From the NCBI GenBank assembly GCA_902797515.1, contig CADBSX010000230.1, forward strand, positions 1 through 10,166: a DNA stretch of 10,166 nt, written 5' to 3'. The notes beneath the pieces are model-generated. The model was not told the origin of the DNA, made no database searches, and saw only the letters and a program-made list of their open reading frames with translations. Shown here piece by piece: positions 1 to 7,373 of the stretch. Position numbers and translations under genes: made by a program. How positions within the stretch are numbered: position 1 is the stretch's first letter; the number at the start of each line of letters is the position of its first letter. The stretch comes from an uncultured Eubacteriales bacterium. Its GTDB lineage: Bacteria > Bacillota > Clostridia > Christensenellales > Borkfalkiaceae.

Positions 1-1
1 C

Positions 2-436
2 GGTAAACTCGATTTCGTAACGGTGATAAACGACGGAATGAATTATCTTCCCGACGACGCTTTTGCAAAATCGGTCGGAAAGATATACGCGTCGCTTAAA
101 GACGGCGGTCTGCTTTTTTTCGACGTTTCGTCGGCTTATAAACTTAAAAAAACGATAGGAAACAACGTATTCGCGGAAGATCTCGACGACCTTACGATCC
201 TGTGGTTCAATACTCTTTCGGAAAACAAGGTAAAAATGGACCTGACCTTTTTCGAGAAGAAGGGAAACGTTTACGAAAGGCGTGACGAAACTCACGTCCA
301 GTATATCCGCTCGGCGGAATTCATCAAAGACACTCTCGAAATGGCGGGATTTAAAATAGAAAAGATAAGCGGGCATCTCGGCGAGCGGTTGCGCGAAAAT
401 TCGGAACGGATAAATTTTCTCGCGATAAAGGAATAA
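2..436 (+). CDS. Class I SAM-dependent methyltransferase, C-terminal part (5' end outside window)
   Basis: The open frame is already running at the left edge, so the N-terminal half, including the glycine-rich SAM-binding motif I, is missing. The first visible residues, GKLDFVTVINDGMNYL, match the motif II region of small Firmicute methyltransferases (pattern 'yDlV.cl.dslNYL'). They are followed by 'SLKDGGLLFFDVSSAYKL', the usual post-II/III segment (L..GG...FDv.t.yKl). The end, with 'EFIKDTLEMAGFKIEKI', is the typical last helix and strand of the Rossmann-like fold. A GTG at 23 could be read as a start, but the family homology continues upstream of it, so the gene is a true partial. The substrate cannot be read from the sequence. 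The gene lies 15 bases before hslO on the same strand and is probably co-transcribed with it. The fold is fairly certain; the target is unknown. Confidence 0.85.
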   Translation, partial: GKLDFVTVINDGMNYLPDDAFAKSVGKIYASLKDGGLLFFDVSSAYKLKKTIGNNVFAEDLDDLTILWFNTLSENKVKMDLTFFEKKGNVYERRDETHVQYIRSAEFIKDTLEMAGFKIEKISGHLGERLRENSERINFLAIKE

Positions 437-451
437 TTTTAATTCGTAATT

Positions 452-1315
452 ATGGGCAAGATATATAAAACTCTTATATTCGACGGCAACGTGTCGCTGT
501 CCGTACTCGAAACGACGGACGTCGTGAACGAGGCGATAAAATTTCATAATCTTTCGCCGCTTTGCGCCGCGGGACTCGGAAGGACTCTGACCGCGGTCGC
601 TTTTATGGCGTCTAATTTAAAGGGCAAGGACGAAAGACTGTCTGTCACGATAGACGGAAACGGCGCGGGCGGAAGAATAGTCGCCGCCGCCGACGCCTCT
701 TTGAACGTCAGGGGAACGATAGACCGTCCCGAAGTCGTTTTACCGCTAAAAGCGGACGGAAAACTCGACGTCGGCGGGCTTGTGGGAAACAATGGCAAGA
801 TCACCGTCGTAAAAAATCTCGGCTTAAAAGAGCCTTACGTCGGAAGGTGCAATCTCGTAAGCGGCGAGATAGCGGAAGATTTCACCGCTTACTACGCATA
901 CAGCGAACAACAGCCTACCGCTATGGCTCTCGGCGTTCTTATAGGCAAAGACGGCTCGTGCGAGGGCGCGGGCGGAGTTGTTTTACAGCCGATGCCCGAT
1001 TGTCCCGAAGAGGATATAGAAAAAGCCGAAAAACTTATGGAACACTTCGGAAACGTAAGTTATCTTATGAAAGACGGCGGCGCGGAAGAGGTCGTGAAAA
1101 AATATTTCGGCGAATACTCTTTTTCTTTCCGCGAGACGAGGTATAAATGCAATTGCGGCAAAGATTACATAGATAAGGTCTTGCTGACCATAGGAAAAGC
1201 CGAACTTATCGACACGGCGGAAAAAGAAGGAAAAGTGGAAGTCTGCTGTCAGTTCTGCGATAAAAAATACGTATATAAAAGAGAAGACATAGAAAACTTG
1301 TTCGACGGAAAATGA
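452..1315 (+). CDS. hslO: Hsp33 redox-regulated molecular chaperone
   Basis: This cytoplasmic holdase chaperone is held inactive by a zinc-bound cysteine cluster. In the Hsp33 family, oxidation releases the zinc, forms disulfides and exposes the substrate-binding surface. At 287 residues it has normal family length. The N-terminal domain carries characteristic stretches such as 'LSPLCAAGLGRTLTA' (about residues 34-48) and 'VGRCNLVSGEIAEDFTAYYAYSEQQPTA', the classic Hsp33 signature. The C-terminal redox switch is intact: CxC at C233/C235 and CxxC at C266/C269. An extra cysteine at 265 sits directly beside the CxxC motif. The start chosen is ATG at 452, which gives the normal N-terminus. No Shine-Dalgarno sequence lies at the usual distance; the nearest, AAAGGA at 427-432, is 19 bases away, so translation may be coupled to the preceding gene. 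The stop overlaps the next start as ATGA. Confidence 0.97.
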   Translation: MGKIYKTLIFDGNVSLSVLETTDVVNEAIKFHNLSPLCAAGLGRTLTAVAFMASNLKGKDERLSVTIDGNGAGGRIVAAADASLNVRGTIDRPEVVLPLKADGKLDVGGLVGNNGKITVVKNLGLKEPYVGRCNLVSGEIAEDFTAYYAYSEQQPTAMALGVLIGKDGSCEGAGGVVLQPMPDCPEEDIEKAEKLMEHFGNVSYLMKDGGAEEVVKKYFGEYSFSFRETRYKCNCGKDYIDKVLLTIGKAELIDTAEKEGKVEVCCQFCDKKYVYKREDIENLFDGK

Positions 1316-2979
1316 AAGAAAACGTTTTGAAATTCAAAAGACCGGACACGGAAAGCATATACGAACGCGCGAATATAAGTTGCGATAACGGCGACTATGC
1401 GAGCGCGCTTTCTTCGCTTGCCTACGAATCGGAAAGACATCCCGAAAACGCCGATATCCACGCGCATATCGCCGATATTTACACCGAACTCGGACTGTTT
1501 GAAAACGCCGTTTTTCAGTGGTTCATATACCTTTCGAAGAGCAGAAAAAAGTATTATATCGACGGATACAACGGGCTCGGCGCGAATTATTATTTTTTGG
1601 ACAACAAAATTCTCGCGGGATATTATTTTAAAAAACAGACCGAGTGCGGAGACGATACCGACTGCGTATACCAGGACGTTTTCGAGGATTATATCGCCGA
1701 CATGACGGACGACATACGCAATTCTTACCGCGTGGTAAAATCGGGAACGCGCGAAGAAAAGGACGAGGAAATTCTCGGAAAAGCGCAGGACTTAAACGAC
1801 GATAACGACCATAAGGGCGCGCTCGAAACGCTTGGAGGCATATTGCCCGACAGTCCCGTTTACGCGCGCGCGGCGTCGGAAAAGGCGCGCGCGGAATTTT
1901 TCCTCGGCGACGACGCCGCGACGGCGGAATACGCCGAAACCGCGATAGAACACGGGGATAACGATCCTTATACTTACGCGATAGGGCTTTCTTCGCTCGA
2001 ATGCCTCGGAAGGGAAGAGGACTTCAAAAAATTCTACGGAAAATTCAGAAAAGAGAGATATTCCGAGCCGTCCGACGTATATAAGCAACTCGGCACTATG
2101 TGCGATTTCGGCTTTGAAAAGGACGCCGCCGCGCTCGCGGACGAAATTCTTTCCGTAAATCCGAACGACGCGAACGTATGTTTCATAAAGGGCATTTTGT
2201 CTTATAACTTCGGCGACAGAAATTCGGCGAGATCCTTTCTTTCAAAGTCTTATATTCTGTCGGGCAGTCCGATAGCGAAGTATTATTCAGCGGAAGTCGC
2301 CGCGGGAACGGAAGATAGGTTTCCCGTCGTTTTCGACCTTCCCGAAAGGGAGACCGAAGAGAGATTGAATATAATAAAGTCGATCTTCGAGGAAAACGAG
2401 AGCATAGAAAGCTATTCCGAAAAGAGGCTGCTCGACGTCGCCGAGTGGATATTCGCGGGGAATAATCAGTCGTTGCAGACGGTCGTCGGAATACTTTTCA
2501 TTTTGCGTTCCGACAACGAAAAATTCCTCGGCTTTATTTTGAAACAACTGCTTTCGCCCGTGATATCCGACGAGGTGAAACACAAATTTTTGTCGATGCT
2601 TTGCGAAAGGGGATATAACGAGCGCGTTTCGGTGGTTTACTCAAATATATTCAAAAAGGTTAAGATCCCCGCGCCCGAATTCGCGGAAGAGAACGGAAAA
2701 CTTTTCGGGCAGGCTTTCGCGTTCGCCTTCGGAAGACTCTCTCTCGTCCGCGACGGCGGATTTGAAAAATTCGCAGAAAAAGCGGCGGAATTTCAGAAGG
2801 AATTTCTTAAAAAATCTTCGATAGAAAAGATAAAATCCATTCCCGCGCTCGCTTGCGCGATGTATCTTTACTCGGATACAAATTACGTAAAAGAGACGAT
2901 GAGTTATGGTTTTTTCAGCGCGGACGAAAAAGAGGTGAAAGAACTTTTGCTTTCGGTTATTGACGGCGACCGAGAATAA
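1312..2979 (+). CDS. Tetratricopeptide-repeat (TPR) protein, function unknown
   Basis: This is a 555-residue soluble, acidic protein with no signal peptide or membrane segment. The N-terminal part shows TPR helix pairs: about residues 15-48 (YERANISCDNGDYASALSSL), 49-82 (HIADIYTELGLFENAVFQWF) and 83-112 (GLGANYYFLDNKILAGYYF). A second run from about 154 to 320 includes 'AQDLNDDNDHKGALETLGGI', 'AEFFLGDDAATAEYAETAI', 'AALADEILSVNPNDANVCFI' and 'GILSYNFGDRNSARSFLSKS'. Residues after about 330 are helical but without clear TPRs. TPRs are protein-binding scaffolds, so an adaptor role is possible, but no partner can be named. The ATG overlaps the hslO stop (ATGA, 4 bases), which points to translational coupling. 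The next gene follows after 14 bases. TPR assignment is good; cellular function is unknown. Confidence 0.85.
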   Translation: MKENVLKFKRPDTESIYERANISCDNGDYASALSSLAYESERHPENADIHAHIADIYTELGLFENAVFQWFIYLSKSRKKYYIDGYNGLGANYYFLDNKILAGYYFKKQTECGDDTDCVYQDVFEDYIADMTDDIRNSYRVVKSGTREEKDEEILGKAQDLNDDNDHKGALETLGGILPDSPVYARAASEKARAEFFLGDDAATAEYAETAIEHGDNDPYTYAIGLSSLECLGREEDFKKFYGKFRKERYSEPSDVYKQLGTMCDFGFEKDAAALADEILSVNPNDANVCFIKGILSYNFGDRNSARSFLSKSYILSGSPIAKYYSAEVAAGTEDRFPVVFDLPERETEERLNIIKSIFEENESIESYSEKRLLDVAEWIFAGNNQSLQTVVGILFILRSDNEKFLGFILKQLLSPVISDEVKHKFLSMLCERGYNERVSVVYSNIFKKVKIPAPEFAEENGKLFGQAFAFAFGRLSLVRDGGFEKFAEKAAEFQKEFLKKSSIEKIKSIPALACAMYLYSDTNYVKETMSYGFFSADEKEVKELLLSVIDGDRE

Positions 2980-2993
2980 AGAAGGAAACGGAA

Positions 2994-3797
2994 ATGATAA
3001 ATTTAGACGAATTATTCGAAAAGTATTTCAGAAATTTTTTAAAAGAAAACGCGGGGAAGTTCACGGAAGAAGAACTTGAAAACAAGGTTTCCGAGATTTA
3101 CGAAAATTTCGGGAACGAGCCGCTTTCCGAACTGAACGGGAAGTCTCCGAAAGAGTACTTTTCGGCGATGAAAACGGAAGAACTCGTAAAAACGGTCGCG
3201 GATTGCGTGAACGGCGGCGTTCCCGTATCCGATTTTCTTTGCGAGGAAATAGTTTCGAGAAAAGACGCCGACGCTTACCTTTCGCGCTTCGTCGGAACAA
3301 AATGCGCGGAAGAACTCGCGGTTTATTGCGTAAATCTGCTTTCGGAAATGAATTCCGATATCGCGTTCGACAAATACGTCGATATTTTATCCGACGGCTC
3401 GGCGGGCAAAAGCCTTTCCGAAACGGTAACCGAAATTCTTTCCGAAAACGCGGATAAAGTCAAAGAAAAAATACTTTCCCTTTACGGAAAGAGCGAAAAG
3501 GCGAAAATATATTACGACGAGATACTTTCCAAAGCGAGCGCGGACGAGAGGATATTCGCGGCGCTTTGCGAAGAGTTTAGAAGCCATCTGAACGAGATTC
3601 CCGTGTATTCTTCTTATCTCGCCAAATACGGGGACGACAGGGCGTTACCTCTTTTGTACGAGGCGATAGAGCGAAAGGATATTTCCTATCTCGATTTTAA
3701 AGAATTGAAGATAGCGATAGAGGCTCTCGGCGGAGAATACGACGCGGAACGTGATTTTAAAACCGACAGGTTTTACAAAAAACTCAAAGGCAATTAA
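2994..3797 (+). CDS. Hypothetical all-helical protein encoded after the TPR protein
   Basis: I do not recognise this 267-residue protein. It is acidic and lysine-rich, predicted almost wholly alpha-helical, and has no signal peptide, membrane segment or catalytic motif. The C-terminal part (about residues 203-250) contains 'YLAKYGDDRALPLLYEAIER' and then 'FKELKIAIEALGGE'. This spacing resembles a HEAT-type helical repeat (D.RALP.L......EL..AIE.LGG). The start is well supported: AGAAGG at 2980-2985 lies 8 bases before the ATG. It follows the TPR gene by 14 bases and is the last gene of the hslO run, followed by a hairpin at 3818-3861. A role together with the TPR protein is inferred from position alone. 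Confidence 0.8.
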   Translation: MINLDELFEKYFRNFLKENAGKFTEEELENKVSEIYENFGNEPLSELNGKSPKEYFSAMKTEELVKTVADCVNGGVPVSDFLCEEIVSRKDADAYLSRFVGTKCAEELAVYCVNLLSEMNSDIAFDKYVDILSDGSAGKSLSETVTEILSENADKVKEKILSLYGKSEKAKIYYDEILSKASADERIFAALCEEFRSHLNEIPVYSSYLAKYGDDRALPLLYEAIERKDISYLDFKELKIAIEALGGEYDAERDFKTDRFYKKLKGN

Positions 3798-3817
3798 AAA
3801 GTTTTAAATGTAATTAA

Positions 3818-3865
3818 AAGAGACGCTTTTTCATAAGTTATATTATGTTAAAGCGTCTTTTCGTT
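3818..3865 (+). terminator. Long hairpin with T-rich tail; terminator of the hslO operon, overlapping the next start codon
   Basis: AGACGCTTT (3821-3829) pairs perfectly with AAAGCGTCT (3850-3858). G3820-T3859 (wobble), A3819-T3860 and A3818-T3861 can extend the stem. After a TT/TT internal loop, CATAA (3832-3836) pairs with TTATG (3843-3847) around a 6-base loop. A T-rich stretch follows (TTTTCGTTTTTCTTTCC). It begins about 20 bases after the stop of the 267-residue protein, the expected place for an intrinsic terminator. Unusually, the inner 3' arm includes the ATG (3845-3847) of the YkvI-like gene. It may therefore also, or instead, control that gene's translation. The pairing is seen directly; the function is inferred. 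Confidence 0.55.
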
Positions 3866-4870
3866 TTTCTTTCCTCCGTCATGACGGTATTCGGCAGCAT
3901 AGTCGGCGCGGGCTTTATTTCGGGGAAAGAGATAAACGCGTTTTTCGGTTCGGATTTTTCGGTCGGAGGCTTATACGCGGCTTTTCTGTTTTTTTCCTTG
4001 TTCATTTTCTTTCTGATGCTGCCGAGGGAAGGGAACGGAACGGAGCGCGTTTTATCCGTACTTATATCCGTGTCGAACGTGGTCGTTTCCTCGTGTATGC
4101 TCTCGGCGCTTAAAACTCTCTTAAATCCCGTTTTCCGCCTTTCGGAAAATAATTTAATTTTTCCCGTTTTATTTGCGATTTCGGCGTTTTTTATATGCGG
4201 AAAAGGCGTTAGGGCGATCTCTCTTTTTTCCCTCGTTTCGATGCCTCTCGTCATAGCGGTCTTACTGCTTATTATAGCGGGCGCGAAAGCGGATAATTCG
4301 TTTATAAAAATATCCCCTTACGGCGCGTTCGGCGCGGCGATGCCCGTTTTGTACGTCGGGATAAACTGCGTTCTCTCTTCGTCCGTGATAAGCGATCTCG
4401 GAAAAGAAACGGACGTAAAGACGGCGGCGGCGATATCTTTCGCGTCGGCTTTTATAATAGTTCTTTTCGTTTTCCTTCTTCTCCGCGTGTTTATCGGAAA
4501 CACCGACGAAATGCCCGTTCTTTCCTTTGCGAAAGGCGGCGTTTTCGGTGCGTTTTTCATTTATTTTTCGGTATTTTCGGCGGTGTTTTCAACGCTGCTT
4601 TCCTCTTTCTCGTCCGCAATGAAACTGCGCCCCGAAAAGCGCGGAAAAGCGTGGGGCGCGGTGATAGTTTGCGTATGCGTGTTTCTGTCCCGATTTCCGT
4701 TTTCGGGAATAGTCGAAAAATTCTATCCCGTAATAGGCGTTTTCGGAACGGCGTATTTTATCGTTCTCGTTTTCTCGTCGTCTTTTTTTCGAGAAGGGCG
4801 ACGAGCGCGTACATTCCCCCCGCTAAAACGCAGAGAATTACGGTGCTCGCCATCACGAGGTCGAGTTTGA
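3845..4870 (+). CDS. YkvI-like integral membrane protein (APC-superfamily type transporter)
   Basis: This 341-residue hydrophobic protein has about ten membrane segments. The first contains 'GSIVGAGFISGKEINAFF', matching the 'GTVVGAGFASGQEI..FF' signature of the YkvI family, whose fold resembles amino-acid/sodium symporters. Further segments lie near residues 41-60, 68-90, 100-119, 121-145, 160-182, 190-212, 230-258, 268-283 and 288-312. No transported substrate is known. ATG 3845 is preferred over ATG 3881 because the later start would cut most of the first membrane segment. No Shine-Dalgarno is present at the usual distance, and the ATG lies inside a hairpin stem. The last 37 residues (about 305-341) are read from DNA that encodes the 3' end of the convergent permease. 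After the last membrane segment they are Arg/Pro-rich (GRRARTFPPLKRRELRC), suggesting an acquired tail after loss of the original stop. Confidence 0.8.
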   Translation: MLKRLFVFLSSVMTVFGSIVGAGFISGKEINAFFGSDFSVGGLYAAFLFFSLFIFFLMLPREGNGTERVLSVLISVSNVVVSSCMLSALKTLLNPVFRLSENNLIFPVLFAISAFFICGKGVRAISLFSLVSMPLVIAVLLLIIAGAKADNSFIKISPYGAFGAAMPVLYVGINCVLSSSVISDLGKETDVKTAAAISFASAFIIVLFVFLLLRVFIGNTDEMPVLSFAKGGVFGAFFIYFSVFSAVFSTLLSSFSSAMKLRPEKRGKAWGAVIVCVCVFLSRFPFSGIVEKFYPVIGVFGTAYFIVLVFSSSFFREGRRARTFPPLKRRELRCSPSRGRV

Positions 4871-5570
4871 AAACCTGCCCGCCGTAAACGATAAGATAGC
4901 CTATTCCTTGTTTCGACGTCAGGTATTCGCCCATGATAGAGCCGATCCAAGCCATGCCGACGTTGATTTTCAGACAGGATATAAAGGACGGAAAAGAGTG
5001 AGGAAGTATAAGTTTCGACAGTATCTGGAATTTGTTCGCTCCCATCGACTTCATAAGCATTATTTTTCCTTTTCCGCACGATAAAAAAGCGTTCTGCATC
5101 GTGATTATCGTTACGATAAGAGTGATTATCACCGTCATAAACACTATCGATTTAGTACCGCTGCCGAACCATACTATTATTATCGGTCCGAGCGCGATTT
5201 TCGGCAGGCTGTTTAAAACGATGACGTAAGGCTCGAATATTTTTCGCAGGTTTTCCGACCACCAGAAAGCGACGGCTATCGCCGTTCCGAGGGCGGTCGC
5301 GATCAGAAATCCGACTACGGTTTCGTAAAGAGTAGTTCCGACGTGCATCCACAGATTTCCCGTGACGACGAGATTTTTTACGGTTTTTATTATTCTCGAC
5401 GGACTGCTCATTAAAAACGAGTCTATCGCGCCGACGGCGGACAGTATTTCCCAGAGCGATATAAACGCCGCGAGAACGAGAAAGCGCATCGCGATTATGA
5501 AAAATTTGTTCTTTCTGCGGTTGTTTACGTAAAGCAGATGTTCTTTCGAGTATTTTTCATTTGTTTTCAT
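4758..5570 (-). CDS. ABC transporter permease, SsuC/TauC/ThiX-like (nitrate/sulfonate/taurine/THI5 family)
   Basis: This 270-residue inner-membrane channel subunit of a BPD-type importer has about six membrane segments (near residues 23-45, 82-104, 114-136, 142-160, 192-213 and 238-261). The 'LNSLPKIALGPIIIVWFGSGTKSIV' stretch is characteristic of the SsuC/TauC group. The cytoplasmic EAA loop that docks on the ATPase is seen around residues 171-190 (MLMKSMGANKFQILSKLILP, with the conserved Gly at 177). The start ATG lies 14 bases inside the ATPase gene. GGAGAG at 5580-5585 is placed 9 bases before it, so the two are translationally coupled. The protein ends normally just after the last membrane helix with a basic tail (KKTTRKRER). 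The last 113 bases overlap the convergent YkvI-like gene. The substrate is undetermined. Confidence 0.93.
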   Translation of the reverse strand: MKTNEKYSKEHLLYVNNRRKNKFFIIAMRFLVLAAFISLWEILSAVGAIDSFLMSSPSRIIKTVKNLVVTGNLWMHVGTTLYETVVGFLIATALGTAIAVAFWWSENLRKIFEPYVIVLNSLPKIALGPIIIVWFGSGTKSIVFMTVIITLIVTIITMQNAFLSCGKGKIMLMKSMGANKFQILSKLILPHSFPSFISCLKINVGMAWIGSIMGEYLTSKQGIGYLIVYGGQVFKLDLVMASTVILCVLAGGMYALVALLEKKTTRKRER

Positions 5571-6324
5571 AGTTCAATTCTCTCCACAATCTCTCGAACC
5601 AAGCCGAGAAATCCTTGTTTTCTCTTCTTTTAAGGGGCGAAAGCGTCTTGTCGGTGTCTATGTCGTGAATATTGAGTATTTTCGACGGTCTTTTCGTGAG
5701 TACCACTATTCTGTCCGCGACCGATATAGCCTCGGTAATGTCGTGCGTAACGAGTACGGCGGTCTTTTTTTCCTTTTTTATTATCTCGTACACGTCGTCG
5801 CAAACGGATATCCGCGTCTGGAAGTCGAGGGCGGAGAACGGCTCGTCGAGAAGAAGAAGGTCGGGCGAGGACGAAAGAGTTCGTATCAGCGCGGCTCTCT
5901 GCCGCATACCGCCGGAAAGTTCGGACGGATAAGATCCCCGAAATTCCCAAAGCCCGTATTTTTTAAGTAAAGACCGTACTTTTTCCGAATATTCCGTTCC
6001 TTTCAGCCCTTTTATTTCAAGCGGAAGTCTGACGTTCTGTTCTATCGTGAGCCACGGGAAGAGTTCGTCTTTTTGCAGCATATAACCTATACTTCCGTCG
6101 GGCTTAACGACCTTTTTCCCGTTTATTCTCACTTCGCCGCCGCTCGGTTTCAAAAGTCCCGCGACGATAGAAAGTATGCTTGTTTTTCCGCATCCCGACG
6201 GACCGATTATCGCTATGAATTCGCCGTTTTCGACGCTAAAAGAAATACTTCCTATCGCGGGGATCTCGCCCGACGGCGTATGGTAAGTCAAAGAAATTCT
6301 GTCGAGTTCGAGTATTTCGTTCAT
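5557..6324 (-). CDS. ABC transporter ATPase, SsuB/TauB-like
   Basis: This 255-residue nucleotide-binding subunit powers the adjacent importer. All motifs are intact: Walker A GPSGCGKTS (41-49), Q-loop Gln84 (YMLQKDELFPW), signature LSGGM (136-140), Walker B LLLLDEP with D160/E161, D-loop SALD (164-167) and switch His194 (VLVTHD). 'QKDELFPWLTIEQNV' and 'TEAISVADRIVVLTKRPSKI' are typical of the nitrate/sulfonate/taurine group. The start is supported by TAAGGAG at 6334-6340, 9 bases before the ATG. It is the middle gene of the operon, 39 bases after the substrate-binding protein gene and overlapping the permease gene by 14 bases. Function is secure; the transported ligand is not. Confidence 0.96.
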   Translation of the reverse strand: MNEILELDRISLTYHTPSGEIPAIGSISFSVENGEFIAIIGPSGCGKTSILSIVAGLLKPSGGEVRINGKKVVKPDGSIGYMLQKDELFPWLTIEQNVRLPLEIKGLKGTEYSEKVRSLLKKYGLWEFRGSYPSELSGGMRQRAALIRTLSSSPDLLLLDEPFSALDFQTRISVCDDVYEIIKKEKKTAVLVTHDITEAISVADRIVVLTKRPSKILNIHDIDTDKTLSPLKRRENKDFSAWFERLWRELNYENK

Positions 6325-6363
6325 CGCTCGTATCTCCTTATTTTATCTTTCGCGTAGCGATTT

Positions 6364-7368
6364 TCAGCCGAAAACCGCTTTATACGTCTTTTCGGCGTAA
6401 GTGTTGTCGTTTACGTCTTGGCGTTTGATCTTTCTTTCGAGTTCGCCCGCGTTCGTCATTATTTCCTGCAAGTTGTCGAAAGCTTTGTCGGTCATCGACA
6501 TATCCGTCATCCACGCGTCGATTTTTTTATAACTTTCGAGCGACTGCGCGACCGAATTGAGCGAAGTGTCCGGAAATTGTTTCAAAAGGCTTTCGGCGAC
6601 TACCTTATCGTCCGTTTTCTTCATATAATCCATCGCCTTATACATTGCGGTAAGGAATTTTTCCACCGTTTCGGCGTTGTTTTTAATATAGCTTCCGAGC
6701 GCGGTGAACGCGGTGTAGGGAACTTCGCCGCTCTCTTCTCCCACGCTTGCGACTATATACCCCTTTCCCGCTCTCTGATATTCGCTCGCGGTAGGCTCGA
6801 AGAGAGTGGTGTAGTCGCCCGTCCCCGACTCGAAAGACGGTCCCATAAGATTGAACGCTACGTCGTGATTGAGAGTGACGTTATCTCCGTCGAACAGTCC
6901 GTGTTTATTGACGACGTACTCGAAAGTCATAGCGGGAACGCCTCCCGTTCTGCCGGCGATTATCTCTTTTCCTTCGAGGTTTTCCCATTTGAAATCGGGC
7001 TCTTCTTTTCTCGAAACGAGGAAAGAGCCGTCCCTTTTGGTCAGTTGCCCGAATACGACGGGGCAGTCTTTTTTGCCTTCGAGGAATACGTAAATCGACG
7101 CCTCGACGCCCATAAGTCCTATATCGGCGTTGCCGGAAAGGATCGCGGTCATCGTCTTATCCGCGCCGCCGCCGTTGGTGAGTTCGACGTCGAGACCTTC
7201 CGCGGCGAAAAATCCGTTTTCGATCGCGATGTAAAGAGGCGCGTAAAAAATCGAGTGAGTTACTTCGTTAAGTCTTATTTTGGTGTTTTTGCCGTCCGTT
7301 TTCGCGCATCCCGCGAAGGGAAAAACGAGAAGAAGGGCGGCGGTTATCACAGATAAAAGTTTTTTCAT
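6364..7368 (-). CDS. ABC transporter substrate-binding lipoprotein, NMT1/THI5- or SsuA-like
   Basis: This 334-residue extracellular ligand-binding lipoprotein is the receptor of the importer. The N-terminus is a lipoprotein signal peptide: MKKLL, a hydrophobic core and lipobox FAGC with Cys21 as the lipidated residue. The mature part begins with the family hallmark 'EVTHSIFYAPLYIAIENGFF' and 'EGLDVELTNGGGADKTM...GNADIG', typical of the NMT1/THI5-like and SsuA families. ATG 7368 is chosen over the in-frame ATG at 7392 because GGGAG lies 6 bases upstream and it gives a standard signal peptide. The upstream ATG also sits next to the predicted -10 box, so it is probably not in the mRNA. The ligand is not predictable: aliphatic sulfonates, pyrimidine precursors of thiamine, nitrate-like anions and others are handled by relatives. 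No riboswitch is visible in the short leader. Confidence 0.93.
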   Translation of the reverse strand: MKKLLSVITAALLLVFPFAGCAKTDGKNTKIRLNEVTHSIFYAPLYIAIENGFFAAEGLDVELTNGGGADKTMTAILSGNADIGLMGVEASIYVFLEGKKDCPVVFGQLTKRDGSFLVSRKEEPDFKWENLEGKEIIAGRTGGVPAMTFEYVVNKHGLFDGDNVTLNHDVAFNLMGPSFESGTGDYTTLFEPTASEYQRAGKGYIVASVGEESGEVPYTAFTALGSYIKNNAETVEKFLTAMYKAMDYMKKTDDKVVAESLLKQFPDTSLNSVAQSLESYKKIDAWMTDMSMTDKAFDNLQEIMTNAGELERKIKRQDVNDNTYAEKTYKAVFG

Positions 7369-7373
7369 TTTTG

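Noticed and set aside
23..436. GTG at 23 as the true start of the methyltransferase
   Set aside because: The residues before it (KLDFVT) fit the conserved family strand, so the gene extends left of the window.
3792..3819. Direct repeat AATTAAAA twice, 20 bases apart, before the YkvI-like gene
   Set aside because: Short A/T-only motif in an AT-rich gap, expected by chance. No promoter hexamers could be paired around it.
4772..4805. Possible bidirectional terminator between converging genes (CTCGTCG 4774-4780 with CGACGAG 4799-4805, or TTCTCG with CGAGAA)
   Set aside because: The stems are only 6-7 pairs with 12-18 base loops, are mutually exclusive, and lack a T-run directly after the stem. 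They lie in coding sequence for both genes.
6418..7356. 312-codon open frame on the plus strand across the substrate-binding protein gene
   Set aside because: It is wholly antisense to a well-supported gene, its translation is Arg/Phe/Val-rich with no family resemblance, and it has no ribosome binding site. Codon bias of the real gene keeps this frame open.
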